NCBI GenBank assembly: GCA_001939145.1 | Contig: LSRX01000130.1 | Coordinates: 543,672-607,671 of the forward strand | Length of the DNA: 64,000 nucleotides | Direction: 5' to 3' | DNA from: Symbiodinium microadriaticum | Lineage: Eukaryota; Sar; Dinophyceae; Suessiales; Symbiodiniaceae | Part shown: one piece after another, positions 61,693 to 64,000 of the stretch | How the letters are laid out: every line of letters begins with the position of its first letter | Numbering within the stretch: the first letter of the stretch is position 1 | Notes under the pieces: model-generated | What the model saw: the letters and a program-made list of their open reading frames with translations, nothing else | What the model was told of the DNA's origin: nothing | The model's database searches: none | Program-made: the position numbers and the translations under genes

Positions 61693-64000
61693 CATCAGTC
61701 TTGCTTAAGCGCTTGGCGGCTCAAAGCTCAATTTTGTTTAGCTTTGTAAGGATATCCGGGTGCGGACTTCGGGGGCCACAGGGCTCAAGTGTTTGAGGCT
61801 AGTGGGCCCTCTGCGTTTGACGGTTCAGGGTGCCTGCAATGATGACCTGTGATCGATTCTGCAGAAGGACCATCCCAAGCCCCGATCCCTGCACTTTGGC
61901 CGCCTTGCTTCCTCTTACTTCCGAAGACCCTACTTGCACACCGTCGGTGACTGCAGCACAGATGCAGGTCGTCCACTTTGACGCGCTGCCTCTCAAGGAA
62001 ATTGAAAGGACGTTTTCAAGCACCACGTCATGGGGATATCCAACTTGGTACAAGGTTAACTCTTGGTTTCACCTAAACAAGCACCAGCTAAAATTCAGGC
62101 ACTGCAAGTGGAACTTTGCCTTTCCCCTCAACGCCCAGCACCGAAAGGGCCTAGAGACGGGCGAGCTCGGCGTGATGTTGCTCAAAGCAGCCTCCCGGAA
62201 ATCCTGCCACAAGGCCAAGACTAACATCTCTCGGCACGGGCATCGATGCCCTGCTTGCTGCAAAGGGTTTCTGCTCCATGACATCTAGGTTTGCTTTGTG
62301 AGGCAAACCACGCAGAGGCGAGTCGATGATGGCAATACCAGTTCGAACAGATGTGAAGAAACCCCACGGAGTCCTTGCGTACGTTCGCGACCTGACCACA
62401 AGCCAAAACAGTCTCGATTCAAAGCAGAAAGTTAAGGGCCTTGGGCTCAGCGTTGCAACGCGGTATGAGCGCACACAAGTGAACAAGCACAGCACTGGCA
62501 CACGTGTCCAATCTTCTATATATTCAGCTATCCCCGAGAAGCATCTGCGAGGCGTCAGCGAAAGCTCCACGGTAAACATTGGCATTGAAAATGTCGTCCC
62601 ATTTCTGGCACATTCGTATACCTTTGAAATTCAACTGTGTGAAGCCCGCAAATCCACTCGCGAAATCGATGACTAATCCCTGGATGTTCCGTTGGGCCGC
62701 AGATGCCCAGAACAAAAAGCAGAACCTCAGGACCAGAATCCAAGCCTAGACCTAGCGGCATTGAACATTAACGTACAATAGCCTGAGTGACCCCCTAACG
62801 AAAAACGAATCGTGCTGTTACCCTCACGGTGTCCCAAATCCCCATGACACTGATATCCTCATAACCCTCAAACGAGCACTAAAATTCCACGTTATCATCA
62901 CCAGGCTGCCCTCTCTGCCAGGGGCATCCGGCTCAGCTGCAGTCGCCTCAGCGCCTGTCGCGCGATTGAGCCGCCCGCCTCCGGATTGCATTTTCCGGGT
63001 TGCTACGACGGTTTAGGGTTTAGGGTTTTAGGGTTTACGGTGTTTTTAGCACTCGCACTCGACGAGGTCAGGCGAGGTTTAAAGCAGCAACGACGAAAAC
63101 CACCAAGACTCATCGAGTCTAGAATACAACCTTCACAATTGGGGACTCCCTGTTTCAGAGTCGCACCACAGTGCGCCAAAATCCGACATTTGACTGTCCA
63201 GGTTTATTTGTTTCAAGCCCTAACAGCGGTCACAGCGTCAGCTTGTCATGTGGCAGACAACATGTAGACAACATGCAACTCGCAGTCTTGCTCACTCAGC
63301 TGTTCACGCATGTCCGCATGCTTCCATCTTCTATTCCGGTTGTGACAATACAGGTACAGAGACGGGTTGAATCGAGGGCGACACGCTGTTCAGTCAGAGG
63401 AGCTGGCTTCAGACACTGTTACATGTACTCAAGCTCGCACCAGTCTACCCCACATTGTGGCTGGGGCGCCAATATAGTTCCTACATATGGTAGGCTCTTT
63501 ATGCCAATGAGGTCTAAACGGTAGACTGACTGATCACCCCTCATCCTACCAAACCCCTCACAGAACCCCCCGTAAACCCACATAGACCCCATAGCACCCT
63601 AGAAATTCCTTAGGAATCCTAGAGGAGCCGCAACTGTTGCAAGCACCTTTTCCCTTCCCCAACCCTAAACCCAGCTGAAACCCAGGAAAAAATGCTTCAG
63701 GATTCAGACATAAAGAAACGTGAGAGTTTACGCTCTGGCCTCAAGCTGACGAAGGATGCGGTCAGTTTTCCGCTTGGCCTTCGGAGGCTTTCAACCGAAC
63801 AAGATTTGATGTTTTGTTGGGGTGAGGGCTCCAGACCCCAAGTGATTCTCGGCACTACAGATGAGTTTTTTGGCCGTTTTGGCTTGGATTTAGGCTTGGG
63901 TTTTCGGGATTGAAGCCTTGGGGATCGGCAAGACTCACAGCTTGTGAGTATACCGGGCGATGCGGATCTCCTCTCAAAGATCTTTCATGGTCGTGTTCGG
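61693..64000. other. Unresolved: non-repetitive stretch, then TTTAGGG-bearing intergenic DNA
   Basis: 61830-62680 lacks telomere-like words and simple repeats and has sizeable frames on both strands (plus: VVHFDALPLKEIERTFSSTT and a separate 117-codon frame; minus: ENVLSISLRGSASKWTTC). It may include exons of an unrecognised gene, but I cannot choose the strand or identify a domain. From 62900 the sequence is typical intergenic DNA with TTTAGGG at 63011-63040 and CCCTAAA at 63661-63672. Confidence 0.3.

Overview
The window looks like nuclear DNA of a dinoflagellate. Three signs point there: plant-type TTTAGGG repeats scattered through nearly all intergenic DNA, genes whose introns use GC (and possibly GA) as well as GT donors, and introns carrying inverted repeats. 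A partial spliced-leader-like string at one mobile-element junction fits but is weaker evidence. Species cannot be named. Sequence quality is draft: one N at 4251, 8 N at 27174-27181, 788 N at 51160-51947, and a G homopolymer at the left edge.

Layout. 1-16986 is gene-poor: microsatellites, degenerate TTTAGGG arrays (including a 39-bp higher-order array at 4384-4548) and several short terminal-inverted-repeat elements. 16987-26151 holds a 9.1-kb non-LTR (LINE-like) retrotransposon on the minus strand: a leader ORF, a coiled-coil ORF1, an ORF2 with APE-type endonuclease plus reverse transcriptase, a short hydrophobic ORF, a long low-complexity ORF3 in three frames, and a poly(A) end. Both ends abut TTTAGGG-like sequence with a 14-bp near-identical flank, which suggests insertion into a telomere-like tract. 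26152-31409 is intergenic. 31410-33446 is an ammonium transporter gene (minus strand, four recognisable exons, short inverted-repeat introns). 33.6-49.1 kb is gene-poor, with microsatellites, TTTAGGG tracts and more short inverted-repeat elements. About 49162-53657 is a PAPS-dependent sulfotransferase gene (minus strand) with one large intron containing the assembly gap. 53.7-64 kb is again intergenic, with CAG and CACCAG repeats and a long degenerate CCCTAAA block.

Only two host genes are supported: an ammonium importer (nitrogen uptake) and a probable Golgi-type sulfotransferase. They share no evident pathway and lie on the same strand about 16 kb apart. The rest is repeats. The strongest candidates for something undescribed are the retrotransposon (its third ORF and telomere-like insertion context), the hairpin-like introns in the transporter gene, and several families of roughly 60-140 bp inverted-repeat elements.
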